This document shows, piece by piece, positions 16,228 to 23,588 of a stretch of 29,860 nt of DNA (its first letter is position 1; each line of letters starts with the position of its first letter). The notes under the pieces are model-generated. The model worked only from the letters and a program-made list of their open reading frames with translations, was not told the origin of the DNA and made no database searches. The DNA lies in assembly GCA_041584755.1 (NCBI GenBank), contig JBFHDK010000037.1:1-29860 (forward strand), in the 5' to 3' direction. The position numbers and the translations under genes are program-made. Origin of the DNA: HB2-32-21 sp003448675 (GTDB taxonomy: Bacteria; Pseudomonadota; Gammaproteobacteria; Pseudomonadales; Porticoccaceae).

Positions 16228-16323
16228 GGTCCGACATGGGGACGGCCACAACAGGATCGAGTACGAATCAATAGGAGCACCCACGCCAGCCAAGACCCGG
16301 CGGGGAGAGGAACAAGCAATAAA

Positions 16324-17556
16324 ATGAGTATAGAAAATATCACAATCATTTTGGGTGTCGCGATGTTTACCGGCGTGGTGCTCGCTCTGGTCGCCTTTAT
16401 CATCGCGGCGCGCTCCCGGCTGGTTTCCAGCGGCAACGTACAGATAGAAATTAACGGCGAAAAAACCATCGAAGTTGCCGCGGGTGAGAAGTTGTTGCAG
16501 ACCCTCTCAGCCAACGAGATTTTTCTGGCGTCGGCCTGTGGTGGTGGGGGTAGCTGCGCTCAGTGCAAGTGTGTGGTCAGTGAAGGTGGTGGTTCTATCC
16601 TGCCGACTGAAGAAGCTCACTTTACGCCGCGTGAAGCGAAAGCCGGCTGGCGTCTATCCTGTCAGGTTCCTGTCAAACAGGATATGAAAATAGAGGTTCC
16701 CGAAGAGGTTTTCGGGGTCAAACAATGGGAATGTACGGTCGAGGCCAATCCCAACGTTGCCACCTTTATCAAAGAGTTGACCCTGCGTTTGCCCGAGGGC
16801 GAGAATGTCGACTTCCGCGCCGGTGGCTATGTGCAGCTGGAAGCGCCACCTCACCATGTGAAATTCAGCGACTTTGATGTCGAGGAAGAGTACCGTGGCG
16901 ATTGGGAGCACTTTGGTTTCTTCAATCTCGAATCCAAGGTGGACGAGCCGGTAATTCGCGCCTATTCCATGGCTAACTACCCGGAAGAAAAAGGCATCGT
17001 CAAGTTCAATATTCGTATCGCTACGCCGCCGCCCCGTACTGAAGGCCTGCCCCCCGGGCAGATGTCTTCCTACGTGTTTAACCTTAAGCCTGGTGACAAG
17101 ATCATGGTTTACGGGCCCTTTGGTGAGTTTTTTGCCAAGGATACCGACAATGAAATGGTATTCATTGGCGGTGGTGCGGGAATGGCGCCCATGCGCTCGC
17201 ACATTTTCGATCAGCTCAAGCGTCTCAACAGCAATCGTAAGATGACCTTCTGGTATGGCGCGCGTAGCCTGCGGGAAATGTTTTACGACGATGAGTACGA
17301 CATGCTGGCGCGAGAGAACGATAATTTCGACTGGTATGTGGCGCTGTCCGACCCCCAACCAGAAGACAATTGGGAAGGGCTGACTGGCTTTATTCACAAT
17401 GTACTGTACGATGAATACTTAAAAAACCACGAAGCGCCCGAGGATTGTGAGTACTATATGTGTGGTCCGCCCATGATGAATGCCGCTGTCATTCAGATGC
17501 TACATGATTTAGGCGTTGAAGATGATCATATCTTCCTTGACGACTTCGGAGGCTAG
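16324..17556 (+). CDS. nqrF: Na+-NQR subunit F, NADH dehydrogenase with 2Fe-2S and FAD
   Basis: NqrF is the entry point for electrons: it oxidises NADH through FAD and passes electrons to a 2Fe-2S cluster. The product is 410 residues, against 408 in V. cholerae. An N-terminal helix (about 5-27) is followed by a ferredoxin domain with ligands Cys72, Cys78, Cys81 and Cys113 in CGGGGSCAQC and LSC. The FAD domain has the RAYSMANY motif, and the NADH domain has GGGAGMAPMRSH. The chain ends in the family C terminus DDFGG. A strong GGGGAGAGGA ribosome-binding site precedes ATG 16324. The final codons hold the GGAGG used by apbE. Confidence 0.97.
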   Translation: MSIENITIILGVAMFTGVVLALVAFIIAARSRLVSSGNVQIEINGEKTIEVAAGEKLLQTLSANEIFLASACGGGGSCAQCKCVVSEGGGSILPTEEAHFTPREAKAGWRLSCQVPVKQDMKIEVPEEVFGVKQWECTVEANPNVATFIKELTLRLPEGENVDFRAGGYVQLEAPPHHVKFSDFDVEEEYRGDWEHFGFFNLESKVDEPVIRAYSMANYPEEKGIVKFNIRIATPPPRTEGLPPGQMSSYVFNLKPGDKIMVYGPFGEFFAKDTDNEMVFIGGGAGMAPMRSHIFDQLKRLNSNRKMTFWYGARSLREMFYDDEYDMLARENDNFDWYVALSDPQPEDNWEGLTGFIHNVLYDEYLKNHEAPEDCEYYMCGPPMMNAAVIQMLHDLGVEDDHIFLDDFGG

Positions 17557-17560
17557 CCAG

Positions 17561-18601
17561 GTGATTGGCCTATCGGTTACGCTGCTATGCTGGAAAAAAA
17601 GGTCCTACGGGGCCTTTTTTTTATTGCTCATGCCACTGCTTGTGGCGTGTTCTGAGGCCCGCCGGGAAGTGGTCTTTCTGGGTCAAACCATGGGCACAAC
17701 TTACAGTGTTAAGTATCTCTCCAACGACGATCCCGAATTCGTTGTAAATGAGGTCGGCGTTGCAAAATTGCTCGATTATCTCGATGCAATGCTGAGCACC
17801 TACCAATACGATTCCGAGCTTAACCGGCTTAATCGTACGCCGGTGGGTGAGGACTTTGCCGTCAGTCCCATGTTCTGGCAACTGCTGCTTATCAGTCAAC
17901 GGGTGTTCGAGCAAACCGATGGTGCTTTCGATCCGACCATCGGACCCTTGGTGGATCTGTGGGGCTTCGGGCCGTCGGAAAGGGAGGATAGCATTCCGTC
18001 CCCGCTGGAAATCAACAGCCTGTTAACCACAGTGGGTTACCAGCACCTGGAGTTTTTGCCCACCGCCCAGTCGGTCAGAAAGGAGTTAGCCATCAGGATA
18101 GATCTCTCCGCTATCGCTAAAGGTTTTGCCGCTGAACAGGTGGCGGCAATGCTGGCCGAACAGGGTGTTGAAAACTATCTGGTGGAAGTGGGCGGCGAGA
18201 TCCGTGCAGCGGGGATAAATGGTCGTGGCGAACCCTGGGCCATTGCCATTGAAGTGCCAGCTCTGGCCCGTGGCCAGGTGCAAAAAGTGATCGAGCTGAA
18301 TGATCATGGGGTGGCCACGTCCGGGGATTATCGTAATTATTTCGAACGCGATGGGCTTCGATATTCGCATACCATAGACCCCCGAACCGGTTATCCCATC
18401 AGTCACAGGCTCGCATCGGTGACGGTGGTGGCTGATGATGCGGCAGAAGCAGACGCCCTGGCCACGGCATATATGGTTATGGGCGTTGAACAGGCGTTGG
18501 CTCTGGCCAGGCGTGATAAAGTGGCCGCGTATTTTCTGGTCAGGAATGACACAGGTTTTATCGAATACAGTAGCGATACCTTTGCCGAACAGTTTGAATA
18601 G
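17561..18601 (+). CDS. apbE: FAD:protein FMN transferase ApbE (lipoprotein)
   Basis: ApbE transfers FMN from FAD to threonines of target proteins, here expected to be NqrB Thr228 and NqrC Thr226. The product is 346 residues. An export signal with KKR at 12-14 and a hydrophobic run ends in the lipobox LVAC, so Cys30 is lipidated and the enzyme faces the periplasm. Family motifs are GQTMGTTYSVKY, STYQYDSELNRLN, DLSAIAKGFAAEQV and the late ATSGDYRNYF followed by HTIDPRTGYP. GTG 17561 is chosen because GGAGG (17549-17553, inside nqrF) lies seven bases upstream and a complete signal peptide results. Codons 12-21 contain a terminator-like hairpin, which is unusual. Confidence 0.94.
   Translation: MIGLSVTLLCWKKRSYGAFFLLLMPLLVACSEARREVVFLGQTMGTTYSVKYLSNDDPEFVVNEVGVAKLLDYLDAMLSTYQYDSELNRLNRTPVGEDFAVSPMFWQLLLISQRVFEQTDGAFDPTIGPLVDLWGFGPSEREDSIPSPLEINSLLTTVGYQHLEFLPTAQSVRKELAIRIDLSAIAKGFAAEQVAAMLAEQGVENYLVEVGGEIRAAGINGRGEPWAIAIEVPALARGQVQKVIELNDHGVATSGDYRNYFERDGLRYSHTIDPRTGYPISHRLASVTVVADDAAEADALATAYMVMGVEQALALARRDKVAAYFLVRNDTGFIEYSSDTFAEQFE
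17594..17622 (+). terminator. intrinsic-terminator-like hairpin inside apbE, after the nqr operon
   Basis: Seven A (17594-17600) and GGTCC (17601-17605) face GGGCC (17610-17614) and eight T (17615-17622) across a TACG loop. The GC core has one G-U wobble, is closed by C-G on a UACG tetraloop (the very stable UNCG class), and is followed by an unbroken U-tract. It lies 38 bases past the nqrF stop but within the signal-peptide codons of apbE. The A-run means it could also act from the other strand. Confidence 0.7.
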
Positions 18602-18659
18602 GTTTACCCTATTGAAATGGAGTTTTTAGACAGGGGTGTTACAGAGAAGTGAGAGGAAT

Positions 18660-18905
18660 ATGCTGGAACTGATTCTTGGTTTTACCTTAATGGCCTTGTT
18701 GATATTAGCCATGTCCGTAGGCGTTATTTTTGCCCGTAAACCCATCAAAGGCACATGCGGGGGAATAGCTGCCCTGGGGATGGATTCATCCTGCGATATT
18801 TGCGGCGGTGATATGAGTAAGTGCGAGGAAGAGAACGCAGCCGGAACCGTTGTCAAAGCCGGCGCCGCGCCCGACCAGCTTGCTTACGATGCCACTAAAA
18901 ACTGA
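18660..18905 (+). CDS. nqrM: Na+-NQR maturation factor NqrM
   Basis: NqrM is a small membrane-anchored protein, 81 residues here, needed to assemble active Na+-NQR and thought to deliver iron to the NqrD/NqrE centre. One hydrophobic helix (about residues 2-24) is followed by the family sequence RKPIKGTCGGI and a CDICGG pair, then a KCE, giving four conserved cysteines. The C-terminal 25 residues are low in conservation. ATG 18660 fits the family start, though AGAGGA is only two bases away; GTG 18636 with GGAG further upstream is possible. It follows apbE by about 58 bases, completing the pump-plus-assembly cluster. Confidence 0.9.
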   Translation: MLELILGFTLMALLILAMSVGVIFARKPIKGTCGGIAALGMDSSCDICGGDMSKCEEENAAGTVVKAGAAPDQLAYDATKN

Positions 18906-18913
18906 TGTGGCCC

Positions 18914-18927
18914 GGGCGCCAGCGCCC
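18914..18927. other. GC-rich hairpin between convergent nqrM and bamE-like gene
   Basis: GGGCGC and GCGCCC form a perfect 6-bp inverted repeat with a 2-base centre in the 45-base gap. No T-run follows on either strand, so it is not a standard intrinsic terminator. Confidence 0.3.
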
Positions 18928-18950
18928 TGTCGTGCGCAGATAGGGGGCTG

Positions 18951-19268
18951 CTATTGCTGGCCGGTAGCAGCATCGCCAACAGGTACGTGTTTCAGCACCG
19001 TATGTAGTACCAGTCCGTATTCAAAATAAACATAATAATCCGCGTATTCCCAGGAAGAGATAGGCGGATCACCCACCGCTGAGGTGGTGTTTAGAGGTTC
19101 ACCAAAATGGGCTCTAACCTGGTCGCGGCTCATGCCGTTTTTCGGTCGTTCCATTTGCTGCTTTTCTGAAGCCTGCTCTCCAACCGACAGCTTGATAACT
19201 TCGGCATGGGCGGGCGTCATGACGCAGGCGAGACCCATCATGAACGCGGTGGCAATACGTTTTCCCAT
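18951..19268 (-). CDS. small exported protein with BamE/SmpA-like fold (hypothetical)
   Basis: This is a 105-residue periplasmic protein. A signal peptide (residues 1-22) ends in AHA. The mature part has a helix-containing segment GMSRDQVRAHFGEP, which is the typical start of the SmpA/OmlA/BamE-like domain. It is followed by an aromatic WEYADYYVYFEYGLV strand pair. There is no lipobox, so it is not BamE itself. The short C-terminal tail (GDAATGQQ) looks disordered. GGGA lies about seven bases before ATG 19268 on the minus strand, and a TATAAT lies about 50 bases upstream. It converges on nqrM and diverges from lolC. The function of these small BamE-like proteins is unknown to me. Confidence 0.75.
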   Translation of the reverse strand: MGKRIATAFMMGLACVMTPAHAEVIKLSVGEQASEKQQMERPKNGMSRDQVRAHFGEPLNTTSAVGDPPISSWEYADYYVYFEYGLVLHTVLKHVPVGDAATGQQ

Positions 19269-19314
19269 AACTTGTTTCCCTAATCAGGGCTTCCTCTAGC
19301 TGATTTGCCAGCCG

Positions 19315-19345
19315 ATTATAGACAGTAGGGAAGGGAAATGTACAA
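19315..19345 (-). promoter_or_regulatory. possible promoter of the BamE-like gene
   Basis: On the minus strand a perfect TATAAT (plus 19315-19320) is preceded by TTGTAC (plus 19340-19345). The spacing is 19 bp, longer than ideal. The predicted leader is about 40 bases. I found no convincing promoter for lolC in the remaining 19346-19536 stretch. Confidence 0.35.
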
Positions 19346-19536
19346 TCACCTGAGCTTTTTTAGGCAAAATACTGATCTTGTTCACGTAATGTTCCTGTTC
19401 CCTGCTCCCCAAGATGGTTGCGACTCGATGCGTGTGAGCCACCCTTGTGCATGTTTGCAGGGGCTAGACCTCCCACGATGGGCTTGTAATGGCGCCGGCT
19501 GCGTTGCATCGAACGTCACCCAGGTCTGAGACTCAC

Positions 19537-20775
19537 ATGCCCGCTTTTTTTCCGTTTTTCATTGGCTTTCGTTACTTGTTTAGCAAGCGGCGGGAACGTT
19601 TTGTTTCCTTTGTGTCTCTTTTTTCCATTGTCGCTATGGCGCTTGGGGTCATGGCCCTTATTACCGTTCTTTCGGTGATGAACGGCTTTGATCGTGAAAT
19701 AAAAACCCGCATTTTGCGCATCATGCCCCATGCCGTCCTTGAGCACCCCGGTGGATTGCGTGAGTGGGAAGCCTTGGCCCAGCCCCTGGATAAGGTTGCC
19801 GGCATCCGAGCGGTGGAGCCCTATATACAGGGGCAGGGAATGCTTTCCTTCCAGGGCAGGGTGCAGGGAGTCAGTCTTCAGGGTGTCGATCCCGAAGCAC
19901 GTCCATTTGCTACGGCAATTGCTCCACACATGCTTCATGGTGAGTTGGGCGCTCTAACACCTCGTGGGTACGGCATCATTATCGGCCGTTTGCTGGCGCG
20001 TAACCTGGGAGTAGGCGTCGGTGATGCGTTGATGTTGAGCTTGCCGGACGTGCTGGTGACGCCCGCCGGAGTGTTTCCCAGAACCAAACAGGTGTGGGTC
20101 AGCGGCATCTTTGAAACCGGCGCTCAAGTGGATAACGGTGTCGCCATATTACATTTGCAGGACGCTGCCCGTTTGTTGCGGTTGGGTGACAAAGTTTCGG
20201 GGTTGCGACTGTATCTGGAGGATCCCTTCGGTCTGAATACGGTTGATGCCATTAGTCAAAGCCTGCCGGAAGGGGTGCGGGCGCGTACCTGGCGCGAGGA
20301 AATGAAAGTGCTGTTTTCAGCGATAAAAATGGAAAAAACGGTGGTGGGCCTGTTGCTGTCCGCAATCATTGGTATCGCGGCTTTTAACATTATCGCCAGC
20401 CTGGTGCTCATGGTGAGTGAAAAGCGTTCCGATATCGCTGTGCTTAGAAGCCTGGGTGCCGACGCCAGTGAGATCAGCACTATTTTTCGCATACAGGGTA
20501 GTCTTACCGGTCTGATGGGTGTTGGCCTCGGTGTTCTCGCGGGTTGCCTGCTTGCCTTATATATCGGTGACGTGCTCGGCTTTTTGGAAACCCGACTGGG
20601 TTTCGTGCTGTTTGATCCCGAACTGTATTTCATCACCAAACTGCCCTCACGGTTACTGTGGCAGGATGTGATGCTGATCGCCGGACTGGGGCTTTTGCTG
20701 AGCCTGCTGGCTACCTGGTACCCGGCCCGTCGGGCGGGCATGGTGCCGCCAGCGGATGTGCTGAGGTATCGATGA
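19537..20775 (+). CDS. lolC: lipoprotein-releasing ABC transporter permease LolC
   Basis: LolC is an inner-membrane subunit of LolCDE, which extracts outer-membrane lipoproteins and hands them to LolA. The product is 412 residues. A first helix at about 25-47 leads into the family motif VLSVMNGFDREI, a periplasmic MacB-like domain (about 50-265), and three C-terminal helices with the FtsX pattern (EKRSDIAVLRSLGA). It ends YPARRAGMVPPADVLRYR. ATG 19537 matches the family N terminus (FIGFRYL); the frame is open to 19489 but that extension is not family-like. Its stop overlaps the lolD start (ATGA). Labelled LolC by gene order, since LolC and LolE are similar. Confidence 0.93.
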   Translation: MPAFFPFFIGFRYLFSKRRERFVSFVSLFSIVAMALGVMALITVLSVMNGFDREIKTRILRIMPHAVLEHPGGLREWEALAQPLDKVAGIRAVEPYIQGQGMLSFQGRVQGVSLQGVDPEARPFATAIAPHMLHGELGALTPRGYGIIIGRLLARNLGVGVGDALMLSLPDVLVTPAGVFPRTKQVWVSGIFETGAQVDNGVAILHLQDAARLLRLGDKVSGLRLYLEDPFGLNTVDAISQSLPEGVRARTWREEMKVLFSAIKMEKTVVGLLLSAIIGIAAFNIIASLVLMVSEKRSDIAVLRSLGADASEISTIFRIQGSLTGLMGVGLGVLAGCLLALYIGDVLGFLETRLGFVLFDPELYFITKLPSRLLWQDVMLIAGLGLLLSLLATWYPARRAGMVPPADVLRYR

Positions 20776-21515
20776 TAAACAAAGCGGAACCACTCTCATC
20801 AAACAGGGATGTGAGCACACAAGTACAGCACAACCCGGTAATTGAATGCCGTGATTTGTACAAACGCTACCCGGAGCTTGCGGGCCAGACTCTTGAGGTG
20901 CTCAAAGGCATTGACCTGCGCGTGGAGGCGGGCGAAAAGGTCGCGGTAGTGGGTGTTTCAGGTTCGGGTAAATCCACCTTGCTGAATATGCTGGGTGGAC
21001 TCGATCTTGCCAGCGCTGGACAGGTACTGGTGGCGGGGTGCGATTTTGCCGAGATGTCGGAACGAGAAACCGCCCGCTGGCGGAATCGGCATTTGGGTTT
21101 TGTGTATCAGTTTCATCATTTGCTGGGTGAGTTTACGGCTCTGGAAAATGTCGCCATGCCCCTGCTTATTGGTGGCAGCAAAAAAAAGATCGCCTTTGCC
21201 AACAGTCAGACGTTGCTGGACTCCGTCGGTCTGGGCGAACGTTTGCATCATAAACCTTCGGCCCTCTCCGGTGGTGAGCGTCAGCGGGTGGCCATCGCCC
21301 GGGCTCTGGTGGCGAAGCCGAGCTGCGTGCTGATGGATGAACCGACCGGCAATCTCGATCCGGATACCGCCGAGGAGGTCTTGTCTCTGCTGCTTGATCT
21401 GAATAACACCACGGGTACCAGCTTTATCGTCGTTACCCACGACCATGACCTGGCGCGACGAATGGATCGCATCCTATTGCTGGAGCGGGGCGAGCTTACC
21501 GAGACGAGCCTGTGA
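20772..21515 (+). CDS. lolD: lipoprotein-releasing ABC transporter ATPase LolD
   Basis: LolD is the cytoplasmic ATPase that drives LolCE. The product is 247 residues. Walker A GVSGSGKST, the Q-loop region YQFHHLLGEFTALENV (a LolD hallmark), signature LSGGERQRVAIARAL, Walker B CVLMDEPTGNLD and the switch histidine in VVTHDHD are all intact. The first 25 residues before the ABC domain are longer than in E. coli LolD and polar; GTG 20811 would give a shorter form. ATG 20772 has GAGG upstream and overlaps lolC. The end overlaps lolE by GTGA, so all three genes are translationally coupled, consistent with a fixed complex. Confidence 0.96.
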   Translation: MINKAEPLSSNRDVSTQVQHNPVIECRDLYKRYPELAGQTLEVLKGIDLRVEAGEKVAVVGVSGSGKSTLLNMLGGLDLASAGQVLVAGCDFAEMSERETARWRNRHLGFVYQFHHLLGEFTALENVAMPLLIGGSKKKIAFANSQTLLDSVGLGERLHHKPSALSGGERQRVAIARALVAKPSCVLMDEPTGNLDPDTAEEVLSLLLDLNNTTGTSFIVVTHDHDLARRMDRILLLERGELTETSL

Positions 21516-22801
21516 AAGCTCGCTTCCCGCTCTTTGTGGGGCTGCGATTTTTTCGCGCCGGCTCACGCACCGGCCTGGCGTCATTTATCTCCGTGCTCGC
21601 CATCAGCGGTCTGGTGCTGGGCATCGCCATGCTGATTATCGTGCTGTCCGTTATGAATGGTTTCGACCGGGAGATGCGTTCGCGCATTCTCGGCGTTATT
21701 CCTCACATTCAGTTGCTTAAACAGGAAGCAGAGCATTCAGGTGTTGTTAGCGGCGGTTTTGACGACTGGCGTCAGCTTGCGAGGCAAATTGTTCAGCACC
21801 CGTCCGTTACTGCGGTAATTCCCTTCACCCAGGTGGATGGCTTGCTTAATGTCAGGGGACACACGGAGGCGGTACAGTTGCAGGGTTTGAGTCGAAACCA
21901 CCCGGCCACCCGGGAAACACCGCTGCTGGCGCAACTGCCGGATTTCACTCACTTGCAGGACAACGAAATTATTCTCTCCCGCTTTCTGATTAACAAACTC
22001 GGGTTGAGTATCGGCCAGAAGCTGACCTTTATTTCAGCTTCTGGTGGTGAGGGCAAGGGCCGGGCCCTGGCTTTGCCAAAAATCAGAGTGTTCACCCTGG
22101 CAGGTGAGCTTCAGACGCACACTGCTCTGGATGCGCATCTCGGCCTGGTGGGGTTGGCTGTGGCCAGTGAGTTAGCCGGCTATCCGGCATGGCAGGCCGG
22201 GGAACGGGATTCCTATGCCCAGGGTTTAAAGATTACGGTGGAGGATGTGTTTGCCGCCCGTAGCGTGGCCTATGAACTGCTCGACCAGCTACCGCCGGGC
22301 CACAGTTTTATCGACTGGTATCACACCCACGGCAATCTATACATGGCCATTCAGATGTCGCGCAAGCTGGTGAGCTTGCTGGTGTTTTTAATCATCGCCA
22401 TCGCCGCTTTTAACGTCATCGCCATGCTTATTATGTCCGTGATTAACAAACGGGGCGATATCGCCATACTCAAAAGTCAGGGAGCCAGCAATCGCGAGAT
22501 TTTGGCGATTTTTCTGGTCCAGGGTAGTACCATCGGACTGTTTGGCGCTTTACTGGGCGCGTTGCTGGGTTGTATCGGGGCCTGGTATGTCTCTGACTTA
22601 CTGACCTGGGTTCAGAAAGTGATGGAGGTGCAGTTTCTCGATGTCAGTGTCTATCCCATCGACTATCTGCCATCGGATTTGCGCGCTGCCGATGTGGCTC
22701 TGGTAGTGGGTATTGCCCTGGCTCTCAATCTGCTGGCAACCTTGTATCCCGCCTGGCGTGCGGCCAGGGTTCACCCCGCCGTTGAGCTGCGCTACGAGTA
22801 G
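21512..22801 (+). CDS. lolE: lipoprotein-releasing ABC transporter permease LolE
   Basis: LolE is the second permease of LolCDE, paired with LolC. The product is 429 residues with the same plan: N-terminal helix (about 24-47) ending VLSVMNGFDREM, a periplasmic domain to about 285, then three helices with NKRGDIAILKSQGAS and a final YPAWRAARVHPAVELRYE. GTG 21512 overlaps the lolD stop. The periplasmic domain has an SGGEGKGRALALPK loop, and the VDGLLNVRGHTEAVQLQG segment matches the family. It ends the operon; no terminator hairpin is visible in the 19 bases before the convergent DUF2062 gene. Confidence 0.94.
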   Translation: MKARFPLFVGLRFFRAGSRTGLASFISVLAISGLVLGIAMLIIVLSVMNGFDREMRSRILGVIPHIQLLKQEAEHSGVVSGGFDDWRQLARQIVQHPSVTAVIPFTQVDGLLNVRGHTEAVQLQGLSRNHPATRETPLLAQLPDFTHLQDNEIILSRFLINKLGLSIGQKLTFISASGGEGKGRALALPKIRVFTLAGELQTHTALDAHLGLVGLAVASELAGYPAWQAGERDSYAQGLKITVEDVFAARSVAYELLDQLPPGHSFIDWYHTHGNLYMAIQMSRKLVSLLVFLIIAIAAFNVIAMLIMSVINKRGDIAILKSQGASNREILAIFLVQGSTIGLFGALLGALLGCIGAWYVSDLLTWVQKVMEVQFLDVSVYPIDYLPSDLRAADVALVVGIALALNLLATLYPAWRAARVHPAVELRYE

Positions 22802-22820
22802 GGCGGTAACTTTTGTGTCG

Positions 22821-23384
22821 TCAGCGTTTGTTTTTTTCTGGCTGGCCGGAAGGTTTTTGCCTCGCCGCCCTTAGTTCCTTTCTCTCCTGCCAGTTTTTCA
22901 CCACCTTCCAGCGCCACAGCAGGCGAATGGTGATATAGCCCAGGGCGCCAGCGATCAGACCACAGAGCACACCCGCCAGGGCGATGGGTAAATAGACCGT
23001 CACTCCCTGTTGGGAGAACCAGGTCCAGGTGAACTCAAAAGCAAGAGAGGTTTCTTCCCTGCCCAACAGGAACTGGCCGAACTTATAGAGCAGGATGGTG
23101 AGCGGCGGGATAGTGATGGGATTGCTCAACCAAATCAGCAATACCGAAATCGGTAGATTACACCGAAACAGAAAAGCCAGCAGGGAGGCCAGCACTATCT
23201 GCCCAGGAACCGGTAGAAACGCGCAAAACAAGCCGACGAAAAATGCACCGGACACCGAATGGCGATTCAGGTGTAACAGGTGTGGATCGCTAACAATGGC
23301 CGCCATCCAGCCCGAGCGGGACTTATCGCTAATTCCGATTTTCGCGAGGGACGGTAACCAGCGGCGGATGGTTTTTCGAGGCAT
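22821..23384 (-). CDS. DUF2062 membrane protein
   Basis: This is a 187-residue inner-membrane protein of the DUF2062 family, whose function is not established. The family pattern is clear: DPHLLHLNRHSVSGAF, then GLFCAFLPVPGQ, an RCNLPISV turn, and LSNPITIPPL, followed by two more helices and a basic tail (KNWQERKELRAARQK). From memory, Pseudomonas carries a DUF2062 gene right after lolE as well. I start at ATG 23384 because the family begins MPRK/MPRR. ATG 23414 in the same frame has a GTAGG nearby and cannot be excluded. Confidence 0.87.
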   Translation of the reverse strand: MPRKTIRRWLPSLAKIGISDKSRSGWMAAIVSDPHLLHLNRHSVSGAFFVGLFCAFLPVPGQIVLASLLAFLFRCNLPISVLLIWLSNPITIPPLTILLYKFGQFLLGREETSLAFEFTWTWFSQQGVTVYLPIALAGVLCGLIAGALGYITIRLLWRWKVVKNWQERKELRAARQKPSGQPEKNKR

Positions 23385-23505
23385 GGAAGTTACAACGACA
23401 CAACTCGCACGCATTATGCCTACTTTGTAATTCCCGCACTAGCTAGCAGGCGGATTTGCAGCCAACAACGGGGGAGTATTTTTTCTTCCCTCCCAGGTTT
23501 GCTAG

Positions 23506-23518
23506 ATTGTCTGACAAT
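23506..23518. promoter_or_regulatory. predicted operator O1 of the GntR-type regulator
   Basis: ATTGTC-T-GACAAT is a perfect 13-base palindrome that contains the FadR-subfamily core TNGTNNNACNA. It sits just upstream of the -35 of the gntR promoter. Confidence 0.55.
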
Positions 23519-23522
23519 TATC

Positions 23523-23551
23523 TTGATATTGTCCCTCGTCTTGCGTATAAA
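23523..23551 (+). promoter_or_regulatory. sigma-70 promoter of the gntR/prp cluster
   Basis: TTGATA (23523-23528) and TATAAA (23546-23551) are separated by 17 bases, the optimum. Transcription would start near 23558, about 30 bases before ATG 23589 and inside the second palindrome. Confidence 0.6.
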
Positions 23552-23556
23552 TCCGG

Positions 23557-23567
23557 GTCTGTCAGAC
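23557..23567. promoter_or_regulatory. predicted operator O2 of the GntR-type regulator
   Basis: GTCTG-T-CAGAC is an 11-base palindrome at the predicted transcription start. The overlapping CTGTCAGACGA (23559-23569) matches the TNGTNNNACNA core at five of six fixed bases. Its centre is 52 bases from the O1 centre, about five helical turns. Confidence 0.45.
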
Positions 23568-23588
23568 GAAATTGAATTCCATTTGCAA

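Noticed and set aside
18914..18927. GGGCGC/GCGCCC hairpin as a terminator for nqrM
   Set aside because: No T-run on either strand; kept only as a structural feature.
19338..19529. 63-codon frame starting in the bamE-like/lolC gap, with a fair ribosome-binding site
   Set aside because: Composition (many Cys, Trp and His) looks like noncoding sequence, it overlaps the likely minus-strand promoter, and I recognise no family.
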